64,000 bases of DNA. It comes from Roseomonas genomospecies 6 (lineage in GTDB: Bacteria; Pseudomonadota; Alphaproteobacteria; Azospirillales; Azospirillaceae). Each line of letters opens with the position of its first letter. The first letter of the stretch is position 1. The stretch is taken from NCBI RefSeq assembly GCF_008365375.1, contig NZ_QOKW01000016.1, positions 87,787 to 151,786 of the forward strand, written 5' to 3'. Shown here one piece after another: positions 52,998-62,300 of this stretch. The notes under the pieces were generated by a model. The model ran no database searches and had not been told where the DNA came from. It worked only from the letters and a program-made list of their open reading frames with translations. Position numbers and translations under genes: made by a program.

Positions 52998-55196
52998 TCA
53001 GAACCCGGTTTCGCGGATCAGCACGGCCAGCGCGGTGCGCCAGAAACGGTCGGCCAGACTGCGCGCCTCGCCGTCCACGCGGGCGACGCCGCGCATCTGG
53101 TGGGCGGGTCCCGCCTGCGTCCGGTCCAGCGGGGCCAGGACCACACGGTAGACGGCCTCCACCGGCTTCAGGTTGTGGCGCGCGGCCTCGGCGTTCGTCC
53201 GCCCCATGGACGGGCCGCTCTGGGACTCGACCGCGATGGGACCGCCGTGGAGCGACGCCAGGGCGGGAACGTCCAACCCCTTCACGCCCACCCGGTCCAC
53301 CGCCGTCACCCGCGCCTCCATCCGGGGGCGCAGCGGGTCGTCGGGGTGGAACCGCGCGGCGGCGCCCGCCGTCACGCGGGTGAGGTCGTTCTCGGCCACA
53401 TAGCCGACCAGTTCCCCGCCGCCGTCCGCCACGATCTGGCCGAGCGCCAGCGACGGCCCAACCCAGCGGCCGGGCCGCAGCGCGTCGGCCATGTCCACCA
53501 GCGTGCCGGCGATGGGCGCGCGGATTTCCAGCCGCGCCAGACCGTCCAGCAGCCCCTGCCGCTCGGCCAGATTGGCGGCCAGATCCTCTTCCATCACCCG
53601 CACCCGGTCCAGACCGTCGCGGGCGGCCAGCATGCGGTCGATCCGGTCCTGGGCCAGCGCGATGCGCAGCTCCGACTGGTGCAGCTTGCTCGCCAGTTCC
53701 GGCGCCTCCAGCCGGAACAGCAGGTCGCCCAGCGCCACGCGCTGGCCGGGCTGGACCAGCACCTCCGCGATGCGGGCCGGAACCGGGGGAAACAGGGTGG
53801 AGAAGCCCTCCGCCCGCCACACCGCGGGCACCGCGATGGTTCCGGTGACCGGCACGAAGGCCAGCCAGACCAGGGCCGTCAGGCCGCCCAGCGTCACCAG
53901 GAGATGACGGTTGGGCCGGAAACTGTCCCGGCGCTCCCACCAGGCGCTCAGTTCGTTGAACAGCGGGCGCAGGATGAACCAGCCGATTTCCACCGCGAAC
54001 AGCACGATGCCCAGCACCTTGATGAAGACGTGATAGACCAGAACCGCGATGCCGATGAACAGCACCAGCCGATAGACCCAGGTGGCGAAGGCGTAGGCCA
54101 GAAGCACCCGCTCCATCCACGGCTCGAACCGCTCCGGCGCCTCCTCGCCCAGGCCGAACAGCGCTTCGCGCAGCCGCCAGCGGGCGAACGCGAAGGCGCG
54201 GTCCTGAAGATTCGGCACGTCCAGCGCGTCGGCCAGCAGGTAATAGCCATCGAAGCGCATGAAGGGACTGAGGTTGATGGTCAGCGTCGTCACCCAGCTC
54301 ACCGTCGCCACGAAGAAGGCGGCGCTGCGCAGCGGGCCGTCGGGCAGGAAGCTCCAGGCCAGGGTGGCGAAGGCGGCCAGCGCCAGTTCGGTCAGCATGC
54401 CCGCCGCAGCGATCTGCAGCCGGGCGCGGCGCGACACCAGCCGCCACGCGTCGCTGGTGTCGGTGTAGAGCACCGGCCACAGCACCAGGAAGGCCAACCC
54501 CATGGTCGGCACCCGGCAGCCGTAGCGTTTCGCGGTGTAGGCGTGCCCCAACTCGTGCAGCGACTTGGTGACGAGCAGGGTCACGCCGTAGAAGGCCATG
54601 CCTTCCAGCGTGAAGAAATGCAGGAAGGTGTGAGCGAAGCTGTCCCACTGGCGCATTGCCAGGACGAGGCCCAGAAGGCCGGCGCCGATCACCGTCCAGA
54701 ACCACGCCCGGCTGTAGAACGGCGCCACGTAGCGCACGGTAGCGTTCAGGAAGCCGTCGGGGCGGATCAGCGGGATGCGGAAGAACAGATAATTGTGAAG
54801 CAGCCACATCGACCAGGACGTGCGCCGCGCCGCCGTCTGCTTGGTCAGGAAATCAACGTCGGCGCCCTGGGTGAGGTTGTTGGCCGCCAGGAACTTGTAA
54901 AGCCCGACGACCTCCTCCGCCTCCGCCTCCAGGACGGTTTCCGCCGTCACCGCGGCGGCGATGGCGCGCGGCGATCCGTGATGCCAGCGGGCGATGACCT
55001 CGAAGGCGCCATGACCGATGCGGAAATACCGGTTGCGCACCGGATCGTGGATCGTCCAGCAGGACGACCCGTCCGGAGCCGGCGGGGCCGGCAGCAGTTG
55101 AAGCTCCTCGCGCAGCGGCGGCAGCCGCACGCTGTCCAGCGGGTCCAGCGGCGTGATGACCGCCGGCCCCGATATCCCGATGGCGGCGGCGCCCAT
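52998..55196 (-). CDS. Site-2-protease-like (M50) membrane protein fused to HlyD-like adaptor
   Basis: A 732-residue chimera. Residues ~1-120 are a cytosolic PqqD-like/binding domain (SCWTIHDPVRNRYFRIG). Residues ~125-440 are a membrane part with at least six helices, the M50 zinc motif HELGHAY at 214-220 and the second S2P motif LSPFMRFDGYY (Asp at 316). Residues ~445-732 are an HlyD/biotinyl-lipoyl adaptor (VPARIAEVLVQPGQRVALGD; LEIRAPIAGTLVDMADALRP). YydH-like zinc-metalloprotease proteins share this layout. It starts three bases after the GAF-HlyD stop. Both protease motifs are intact, so it may be catalytic; its substrate could be the adhesin or a chaperoned peptide. It is the last gene of the operon. 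Confidence 0.85.
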   Translation of the reverse strand: MGAAAIGISGPAVITPLDPLDSVRLPPLREELQLLPAPPAPDGSSCWTIHDPVRNRYFRIGHGAFEVIARWHHGSPRAIAAAVTAETVLEAEAEEVVGLYKFLAANNLTQGADVDFLTKQTAARRTSWSMWLLHNYLFFRIPLIRPDGFLNATVRYVAPFYSRAWFWTVIGAGLLGLVLAMRQWDSFAHTFLHFFTLEGMAFYGVTLLVTKSLHELGHAYTAKRYGCRVPTMGLAFLVLWPVLYTDTSDAWRLVSRRARLQIAAAGMLTELALAAFATLAWSFLPDGPLRSAAFFVATVSWVTTLTINLSPFMRFDGYYLLADALDVPNLQDRAFAFARWRLREALFGLGEEAPERFEPWMERVLLAYAFATWVYRLVLFIGIAVLVYHVFIKVLGIVLFAVEIGWFILRPLFNELSAWWERRDSFRPNRHLLVTLGGLTALVWLAFVPVTGTIAVPAVWRAEGFSTLFPPVPARIAEVLVQPGQRVALGDLLFRLEAPELASKLHQSELRIALAQDRIDRMLAARDGLDRVRVMEEDLAANLAERQGLLDGLARLEIRAPIAGTLVDMADALRPGRWVGPSLALGQIVADGGGELVGYVAENDLTRVTAGAAARFHPDDPLRPRMEARVTAVDRVGVKGLDVPALASLHGGPIAVESQSGPSMGRTNAEAARHNLKPVEAVYRVVLAPLDRTQAGPAHQMRGVARVDGEARSLADRFWRTALAVLIRETGF

Positions 55197-55199
55197 GGG

Positions 55200-56564
55200 T
55201 CAGAGTCCCACGGTCTGGCGCACCGCGGCCAGCGGGCGGCGGAACAGGTAGAAGGCCAGCGGCACCCGCTCGCCCTGGATCTTGGCCGTGCCGCGCAGCC
55301 CGATGCGCGGCGTCGGCTGGTCCGGCGCCAGATCGGCGCGGACACGGTAGGCCAGAACCCCGCCCTGGGTCAGCCCCGGCTCGTAGCTGGCGTGGGCGAC
55401 CGTCGCGCGCAGCGGGCGCAGGGGATCGACGTTCAGGTAGAGGCTGACCTCCGCCCCCTCCTCCAGAACGATCGCGTCGTTCACGGGCACATGGATGTCC
55501 ACCTCCGCCGCCTGCGGATCGGCCAGCGTCAGGATGCGCTCGCCCACCGCCACCGGCTTGCCCAGCCAGTCGTTGGCGTCGGTGAAGACCGCGATGCCCG
55601 TCCGTTCCGCCTTCACGGTGACGCGGTCCATCAGGTCGCGGGCGAAGTCCATCTCCGCCCGGCGCAGCTCCACCTGGGTCTTCAACTGGGCGATGCGCGC
55701 CTTGCTCTGCGGATCGGCGAAGGCCCCCTGGGAGGCGGTCAGCAGTTCCGCCTCCGCCGAGGCCAGCGCCTTGCGCGCCACCTCCAGGCGGCTCTTCAGC
55801 ACGGTCGCCTCGAAGGTGAACAGCGGCTGGCCGGCGCCCACCGGCTCGTTCGGTTGGACGTGGAACCGCTCGATCACCCCTTCCAGCGGCGCGCTGACGA
55901 TCAGGGGATCGCGCGGCGCGACCTCCGCCGGGGCCAGCGTCGATTGCGGCACCGGGATGGCCAGCACCCCCGCCAGGGCCGCCGCCACGGCCAGCGCCCA
56001 CACCCCCTTGCGCGCCCGCACCCCGGACCGGCGCCCGGCGTGAGTCAGCGCCCACCAGGCGTGCCCATAGCCTCCGGCGAGTTGGCCGAGCAACACCAAT
56101 TCGCCATCCGTCCACACGTCGTTGCGGGCAAGCCACAGGGCCGCGGTGACGGCGCCGTCCGGCCCGTGCAAGGGCACCCACAGTGCCTGTGACGGCCCCC
56201 ATTGGCCCCAGTCGCGGGCCAGAGCGGGCGGCACCTCCGTGGGAGAGACGACGTGCAGGTTGCGCGCCTCCGTTCCCCCGGCGATGGCCGAGGCCGCGGC
56301 CTCCAGCCAGCGGGTGAAGGGGGCGTCGCGCTCCGGGACGGCGATGTTGGACACCGCCTCCAGCCGCGCCTTGCCCGACGGCGCGACGGTCAGGAAGACC
56401 GCCTGCTGGTAGGCGATCATCCGCCGCGTCTGGTTCACCAGGAAGAAGCGCAGCGCTTCGGGATTCGGGGCCTGCCGGGCCTCCTGCTGCAGGTTCAGCA
56501 GGAGCAGGAGGCCGTTCAGCGGGTTGGCCGCCTCCATCCGGACGGACTTGACGTCATCGGGCAC
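55200..56564 (-). CDS. GAF-like domain fused through one TM to an HlyD-type adaptor
   Basis: A 454-residue protein. Residues ~15-175 form a cytosolic GAF-like domain (EALRFFLVNQTRRMIAYQQA; SQALWVPLHGPDGAVTAALW). A single membrane helix is at 187-206 (GVWALAVAAALAGVLAIPVP). The periplasmic half is a membrane-fusion adaptor: lipoyl part (DPLIVSAPLEGVIERFHVQP), coiled-coil hairpin (LEVARKALASAEAELLTASQ ... LRRAEMDFARDLMD) and barrel domain (EAEVDIHVPVND-like strand). Adaptors normally have only a short cytosolic tail, so the GAF domain suggests intracellular control of export. It overlaps the upstream adaptor gene by 11 bases and nearly abuts the M50-HlyD gene. Confidence 0.85.
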   Translation of the reverse strand: MPDDVKSVRMEAANPLNGLLLLLNLQQEARQAPNPEALRFFLVNQTRRMIAYQQAVFLTVAPSGKARLEAVSNIAVPERDAPFTRWLEAAASAIAGGTEARNLHVVSPTEVPPALARDWGQWGPSQALWVPLHGPDGAVTAALWLARNDVWTDGELVLLGQLAGGYGHAWWALTHAGRRSGVRARKGVWALAVAAALAGVLAIPVPQSTLAPAEVAPRDPLIVSAPLEGVIERFHVQPNEPVGAGQPLFTFEATVLKSRLEVARKALASAEAELLTASQGAFADPQSKARIAQLKTQVELRRAEMDFARDLMDRVTVKAERTGIAVFTDANDWLGKPVAVGERILTLADPQAAEVDIHVPVNDAIVLEEGAEVSLYLNVDPLRPLRATVAHASYEPGLTQGGVLAYRVRADLAPDQPTPRIGLRGTAKIQGERVPLAFYLFRRPLAAVRQTVGL

Positions 56565-57342
56565 CTTTGGCCTCCTCCGGCGGAGCGAAGCGGGCGGTGC
56601 CGCTCATCCCGGCAACGAGGTTCGGGGCGTTGCCCTGCTTGTCGGCCAGCAGTTTCCCCGTCACCTTCAGCGACTGGCTGACCGGGTCCACGCGGGCGCC
56701 GACCAGGGCGACCTCCCCATCCAGAACCTCGCCCGTCTCGTCGATGCGCAGGTCGAACCGCTGGCCGGGCTTCAGCCAGACCAGCCAGGAAGATGGGACG
56801 ATCAGCTCGACCCGCAGGTCGCGGTCGGACAGGATCTCCAGCAGAGCCGTGCCGGCGGGGACCGACTCATGCTCGCGAATCCTCTGGTCCACCACCTTGC
56901 CGTCGAAGGGCGCCTTCACGTCGCAACGGCGGACCTCGATCTCCGCCTTGCGCAGGTCGGCGCGGGCGGCCTCGGCCTTGACCTCGGCCATCTCGACCTC
57001 GGCCCCGCCGATGGATTTCAACTGCTCCAGCCGGCGGCTCTGCCGCACCGTGACGTCGGCGGCGCGCAGGTTGGCGCGGGCCGCATCGACCGCCGCCTGA
57101 TAATGGCTGCAATCGAAGGCGACGAGCGTCTGGCCCGCCTTGAAGGATTGGCCCGCCTCCACCGTGATCCGCCCGATGCGCCCGGCGATCTCGCTGGACA
57201 GGACGGCGTGCTGCCGGGCCTCGATCAGTGCGCGCACCCCCCCTTCGGGGGCCGGCGCCGGATCGGCCGCGGCGAGCGGGAGGGGAACCAGCGCGAAAGC
57301 CAGCGCGGCGAGGAAGCGTGAGGGGCGAAAGCAGCACATCAT
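56554..57342 (-). CDS. Periplasmic adaptor (membrane fusion) protein
   Basis: A 262-residue exported adaptor. The signal peptide (CFRPSRFLAALAFALVPLPL through AAA) follows ATG 57342. The core has HAVLSSEIAGRIGRITVEAG (first lipoyl half), a short coiled-coil hairpin (DAARANLRAADVTVRQSRRL), then DVKAPFDGKVVDQRIREHES (second half) and a barrel (LRVELIVPSSWLVWLKPGQ). It is shorter than RND adaptors and lacks a membrane-proximal domain, like small HlyD/CusB-type proteins. It lies between the TolC-like gene and the GAF-HlyD gene. The operon thus encodes three adaptor-type proteins but no visible pump or ATPase. Confidence 0.88.
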   Translation of the reverse strand: MMCCFRPSRFLAALAFALVPLPLAAADPAPAPEGGVRALIEARQHAVLSSEIAGRIGRITVEAGQSFKAGQTLVAFDCSHYQAAVDAARANLRAADVTVRQSRRLEQLKSIGGAEVEMAEVKAEAARADLRKAEIEVRRCDVKAPFDGKVVDQRIREHESVPAGTALLEILSDRDLRVELIVPSSWLVWLKPGQRFDLRIDETGEVLDGEVALVGARVDPVSQSLKVTGKLLADKQGNAPNLVAGMSGTARFAPPEEAKGAR

Positions 57343-57481
57343 GGCAGAGATTTTCTGCACCCATTGCTCCGGAAACGCAACGATCCAGGATTCGCAAGCG
57401 ATCCTGCACGCTTATTTGTTTCAGCACCGGCATGCCGGCACAGCCGGGAGGGGGCGGCGCCCAGACGCCGCCCCGCAGCAC

Positions 57482-59329
57482 TCAACGCGCGGTGGCGCGG
57501 CCAACCGGAGCCAGCGCGCTCGTCGGCACGGTGTAGACCTTCACCGGTTCCGATCGGGCAGGCGCGTTGTAGGACACCGTCATCGGGGCGGTCATGGACG
57601 CGGCCGGCCGCTTCGGCAGTTCGGCCACCGTCACGCGTTCCGGGACGGCTGCCTTGCGCTCCGCCGGTTCCTCGACCCGCGCGGCGACCGGAGCGGCGGC
57701 CTTCGGTTCGTCCACCTTCTCGACCGGGGCCTTCTCGACCGGAGCCGGGGCCTTCTCGGAGGTCGTCGCGGCGGGAACAAGCAGGTCCTGGAGGCGCGCG
57801 GTACCGCCCGCCTTCTGCTGCCAGGCGCCCAGCCCGTCGGACACGGCCTGCCTCAGGGTCGAGAGATCCTGGGACGGGACGGCCTCCGGCATCGGATCGA
57901 CGCCCGCCGACACCATGACGCGCGCGTAGGCGTTCTGGAGATCGGCGTAGACCAGATCGCGCCGCAGGTCCGAAACCAGCTCCGACACCTCGGCCTGGAT
58001 CACGCTCATGTCGCCCTGCTGGCCGACCGTGTTGCTGTTCACATACTGCTGCCGGATGCGGCGGTCGATCGCCGCCTGATCGGCGTTGAGGGTAAATTCC
58101 TGCGACAGTTCGCGGAACTGCACCATCGCCACGCGCACCTGGCTCAGAACCGCCACGCTCAGCGCCTGACGGCGGAAGGCGACCAGCTCTTCCTGGGCCT
58201 TGGAGAAGGCGTGCGTGTCCGGTGCGGAGGCCAGCGACAGGATGTTCCACGACACCCGCGCCCCATAATCGGCCCAGCGCTGGTTCAGCAGGAAGCTGTT
58301 GCTGTCGTAATGCAGGCCGGCGTTCAGGTCGATGCCCGGCAGCAGCTTCAGCAGGGCGCGGCGCGTCTCGTCGGTGGTGATGCGGGCGTTGTAGGACTCC
58401 TCCAGCAACTCCGGACGGTTCAGGAGAGCGTAGGATTCGAGCGATTCGACCGAGGCGGTGATGGCCGGCACGTCCTTGCCCGTGACATCCGGCGGAATCT
58501 GCAGGGCGAAGTTCTCACCCGGCGGCAGGCCCATCAGCGCGCCGAGCTGCGACTTGGCGGCCACCAGCTCGCGCCGCAGGGTCTGGAGCTGGCGCAGCGT
58601 GTCGACCAGCGCGCGCTGGTAGGACAGGGTCTGCAGCGGGGCCTGGACGCGCTGCGCCTCCAGGGCGTTCGCGTTCTTGCGCGCCGCCTCGATGCGCTTC
58701 TCCAGCGGCTCGATCCGCTTCAGCAGCCGCTCCGCCGCGACGGCGCGCCAGTAGGAGGTGCGCACGTCCTGGAGGATGCCCTGGACGACGCGGCGGCGCC
58801 GCTCGTCGGCGATCAGGACGAGGTTCGAATTCTGGCGGGCGCGCAGGTAGCTGACGCCGAAGTCGAGAATGTTCCAGGTGAAACCCAGATCGGCGGTGCG
58901 GCGGTGCCGGTCCGTCGCCGTGGTGCTTTCACCCGTGCGGCGCCCGGTGGCGAGATTCAGGCTTTCGGACCCGGATTCGTTGTTGCGCCCGGTGTAGCCC
59001 GCCCCCGCGACGAGGCGCGGAAGCATGTCGAACCGCGACAGGTCGAGCTGCTGGTTGGCAACCGCCATCTCCATCAGCTTCACGCGTTCGTCGAGGTTGT
59101 ACTTGATGGCCCGCGCCATCGCCTCGTGCATCGACACGGGACCGGAAATCGGCTCCTGCGGCGACATGATGACCGACATGTCCTCGCGCAGGCGGGACAC
59201 ATTCTCGTCGTCGGTCAGGGGCTTGGGACTGACGGAACATCCGCTGGCGAGCAGGGCTGCGGCAACCAGGGCGAAGGACGCGCGGGCCTTGTGGCCCCGC
59301 GGCCGGAGGGAGGAAGCGAACCGGGTCAT
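57482..59329 (-). CDS. TolC-family outer-membrane factor, lipoprotein type
   Basis: About 615 residues from ATG 59329 (in-frame alternatives 59362 and GTG 59395). The signal ends in lipobox LLASGC. Two outer-membrane-efflux repeats follow: SMHEAMARAIKYNLDERVKL, then long helices (QGILQDVRTSYWRAVAAERL; LQTLSYQRALVDTLRQLQTL), and the second copy with LNRPELLEESYNARITTDE and LLPGIDLNAGLHYDSNSFLL. Residues ~490-615 are an Ala/Pro/Lys/Glu-rich tail (EKAPAPVEKAPVEKVDEPK) unusual for TolC. It should form the outer-membrane channel for the adaptors downstream. It begins 65 bases after the adhesin stop. Confidence 0.9.
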   Translation of the reverse strand: MTRFASSLRPRGHKARASFALVAAALLASGCSVSPKPLTDDENVSRLREDMSVIMSPQEPISGPVSMHEAMARAIKYNLDERVKLMEMAVANQQLDLSRFDMLPRLVAGAGYTGRNNESGSESLNLATGRRTGESTTATDRHRRTADLGFTWNILDFGVSYLRARQNSNLVLIADERRRRVVQGILQDVRTSYWRAVAAERLLKRIEPLEKRIEAARKNANALEAQRVQAPLQTLSYQRALVDTLRQLQTLRRELVAAKSQLGALMGLPPGENFALQIPPDVTGKDVPAITASVESLESYALLNRPELLEESYNARITTDETRRALLKLLPGIDLNAGLHYDSNSFLLNQRWADYGARVSWNILSLASAPDTHAFSKAQEELVAFRRQALSVAVLSQVRVAMVQFRELSQEFTLNADQAAIDRRIRQQYVNSNTVGQQGDMSVIQAEVSELVSDLRRDLVYADLQNAYARVMVSAGVDPMPEAVPSQDLSTLRQAVSDGLGAWQQKAGGTARLQDLLVPAATTSEKAPAPVEKAPVEKVDEPKAAAPVAARVEEPAERKAAVPERVTVAELPKRPAASMTAPMTVSYNAPARSEPVKVYTVPTSALAPVGRATAR

Positions 59330-59394
59330 TCTCGTCGGCAATCCATTCGGGAAGAAACGCATAGGCGGGAAGAAGACGGGGCGCGCGGGCGGCA

Positions 59395-62300
59395 CTAGGC
59401 CGCCCGGCTTCCCGGAGGTACGTGGGTGGTGAGTGCGGCCAGCAGCGCCGCGGACTGGGCGTCGGAGGCTCCGTGGATCTGGGCCACCTGACGGGAGAAG
59501 GCCGGACGGGGCGGCGCGGAACCGTCGAGGTCGGCGCGCGGTCCGGGGGCTTGCCCCTGGCCGTCCGTACCCGCCGGAGCGTTGGCCGGATCGCCCGCCG
59601 CCGGCGCGTCGCCGGACGGCGGCTGCCCTTGCGGCTGGCCCTGACCTTGGTTGCCCTGGCCCGGCCCCTGCGGTCCGCCCTGGCCACCACGGTTGGCTGG
59701 AGCGTTCTCGATCGTGGTGCCGGTTCCCGGCTGGTTGCCGAACCGGTTGCCCGGCGCACCGCCAAGCCCGCCGGATGCCGGACCGGGGCCCGTGCCGCCG
59801 CCCGGGGCACCACCCGACGCCGTTCCAGGCGCGCCGGTCACACTACCGGTGCCGGTCCCGCCGGCCGGACCGCCAGCCGCCGGGCTGCCCGTACCGGTGC
59901 CCACGGTCGAAACGCCTCCAGCCGGGGCTCCGCCAAGCGCGCTGCCGCCGGGACCCGCGGTCCCGACGCCGCCCGTGCCGCCCAGACCGGCACCGATCCC
60001 GCCGGTGCCGCCGCCCAGGCCAGAGCCGCCGCCCACGCCACCGCCGAAGCCGCCGCCCAGGCCACCGCCGCCGCTGACGACGTTGCTCAGCCCGGAACCG
60101 CCGGAGCCGCCAGCACCGCCGCCCAGCACCGCGTTGGACGAGCTGGCCGTGCCGCCGCTGGACGGGGCGCCGCCGATGGCGGTGATGGTGATCGAGCGGC
60201 CCGCGTCGCTGCTGGTCGAGTTGCCGATGTTGCTGATGGTGATCGAGCGTCCGGCGTCCGTGCTGCTGCTGCCCGAGCTGCTGCCGCTGCCGATCGACGA
60301 GGCGGTGATGACGCGGCCCGCGTCGCTGCTCGTCTGCAGGCTCGGCAAGGTCGGCGCGGTGCCCAGAGTCGGCCCGGACGCCTGCGTCGTCCCGGTCCCG
60401 GTCGCCGCCGTGGTGGAGGTGGACACCGCCGTCGTCGTGTTGCCGGTGGACGCCGCGACCGTCACGACCGGCGGCGGGGGCGGAGCCACCGTGTAGGTGG
60501 TCGTGCCCGCGGTCCCCGTGTTGCCCACGGCGTCGGTCGCCCGGGCCGAGATGGCGTAACTGCCGACCCCCAGATCGGCGGCCAGGGCGAGCTGCCAGAC
60601 ACCCGTCGCGCTGGCCCTCGCCGTGCCCACCGTCTGGCCGTTGACCGTCACGGTGACGAGGCTGTTCGCCTCGGCGGTGCCCTGCACCACCGGCGTGCTG
60701 CCCGCGGTGGAGTTCAGCGTCACGGTCGGGGCCGCCGGCGGCGTGGTGTCGATGACCAGGGTGGTGACCGCCGACGTGTCGCTGACGTTGCCGGCCGTGT
60801 CGGTGGCCTGGACCTGGACGCTGTGCGTGCCGTCGGCCAGAGCGGTCGGGAACTGGAAGGTCCAGGCCCCGTTGGCGTCGGCCACCGCCGTTCCGGCCAC
60901 CCGGCCGTCCACCAGGATGTTGACGGTGCTGCCGGCCTCCGTCGTGCCGCCGATGGACGGCGTGGCGACGCCGGAGACGCGCGCGCCGGCCGCCGTGCCG
61001 GCCACGGTGGCGCTGGTCACCGACGGTGCCGGGGTCACCGGCTTGGCGGTGTCGATCACCACCACCAGCGCGTCCGACGGCTCGCTGACGATGCCGAACC
61101 GGTTGGTCGCGGTGGTCGTTATGCTGTGCGTCCCGTCGGTCAGCGCCGTCTGGAGCTGATGGACCCAGAAGCCGTTGGAGTCGGCCACGGCGGTCCCTAC
61201 GGCCTTGCCGTCCACCATGACGGTCACCGTGGCGTTCGGCTCCACCGTGCCGGACAGCGTCGGCTTCGCGACGTTGGTCAGCCGGTCGGTCGCCGACGCG
61301 CCGGAGTCGGACAGCCCGCTCAGCGCCGTCCCGGCGGGCTTCGTCGGAACCGGCGTGTCGATCCGCACCTGGCTGGTGTCGCCCACGCCCTTCAGCGCGG
61401 TCAGCAGCGGCCCCTGGGCCGCGTCCATGACGGTGCCGCCGTTCAGCGCCAGGCCAAGGACCGAGATGCCCTGCGGCGCGCGGTCGCCGACCGGAACCAC
61501 ATAGTCGAACCGCATCAGCGTGCCGGTGCTGCCCGCCGCGTTGTAGGTGGCGGACCGGATGCTGCCGCCGACCGCCAGTTCAAGGACCGGACTGCCGCTG
61601 ACGATGGCCGTCTCGCTGAGCTGGACATAGAAGCTGACCGTGTCGCCCGGCAGGTAGGTCTGCGCCGGCGGGGCCGTGACGCTGACCACCGACGGCGGCG
61701 TGCGGTCCACCGACACGCTGCGCGTCCCCTGGGTGGCGTTGCCCGCTGCGTCGGCAAGGCTGGCGGTGACGGTGTGGCTGCCGCCGTCCGGCAGAGCCAG
61801 CAGATCGGCGGAGGGGATGGACAGGCTCCAGGCGTTGTTGGTCACCGTCGTGCTGTAGGTCTTGCCGTTCAGCGTCACCGTGACCGTCTGGCCGTCCTCG
61901 ACCCCGGTGGTGACGCCCGACACGGTCTGGCCCACCGCGCTGTCCGCCGCGTTCAGCACGTTGTCGCCGGCCACCGTGGCGATGGCGACGGTCGGCGGCG
62001 TGCGGTCGACCGAGACGCCGCGCGTCGCCTGGACCGCGGCGTTGCCCGCCACGTCCGACAGGTCGGCGGTGATGCTGTAGTGGCCGCCGTCCGGCAGAGC
62101 CAGCAGATCGGCGGAGGGGATGGACAGGCTCCAGGCGTTGTTGGTCACTGTCGTGCTGTAGGTCTTGCCGTTCAGCGTCACCGTGACCGTCTGGCCGTCC
62201 TCGACCCCGGTCGCGGTGCCCGACACCGTCTGGCCCGCCGCGCTGTCCGCCGCGTTCAGCACGTTGTCGCCAGCCACCGTGGCGATGGCGATGGTCGGAG

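Noticed and set aside
53100..56192. 1,030-codon plus-strand open frame opposite the M50-HlyD and GAF-HlyD genes
   Set aside because: It spans two minus-strand genes that both show domain motifs; low-complexity translation.
52998..59329. Ordinary RND or type I efflux operon
   Set aside because: No RND pump and no ABC ATPase frame exists among these genes; the M50 motifs and the adhesin gene upstream do not fit drug efflux.
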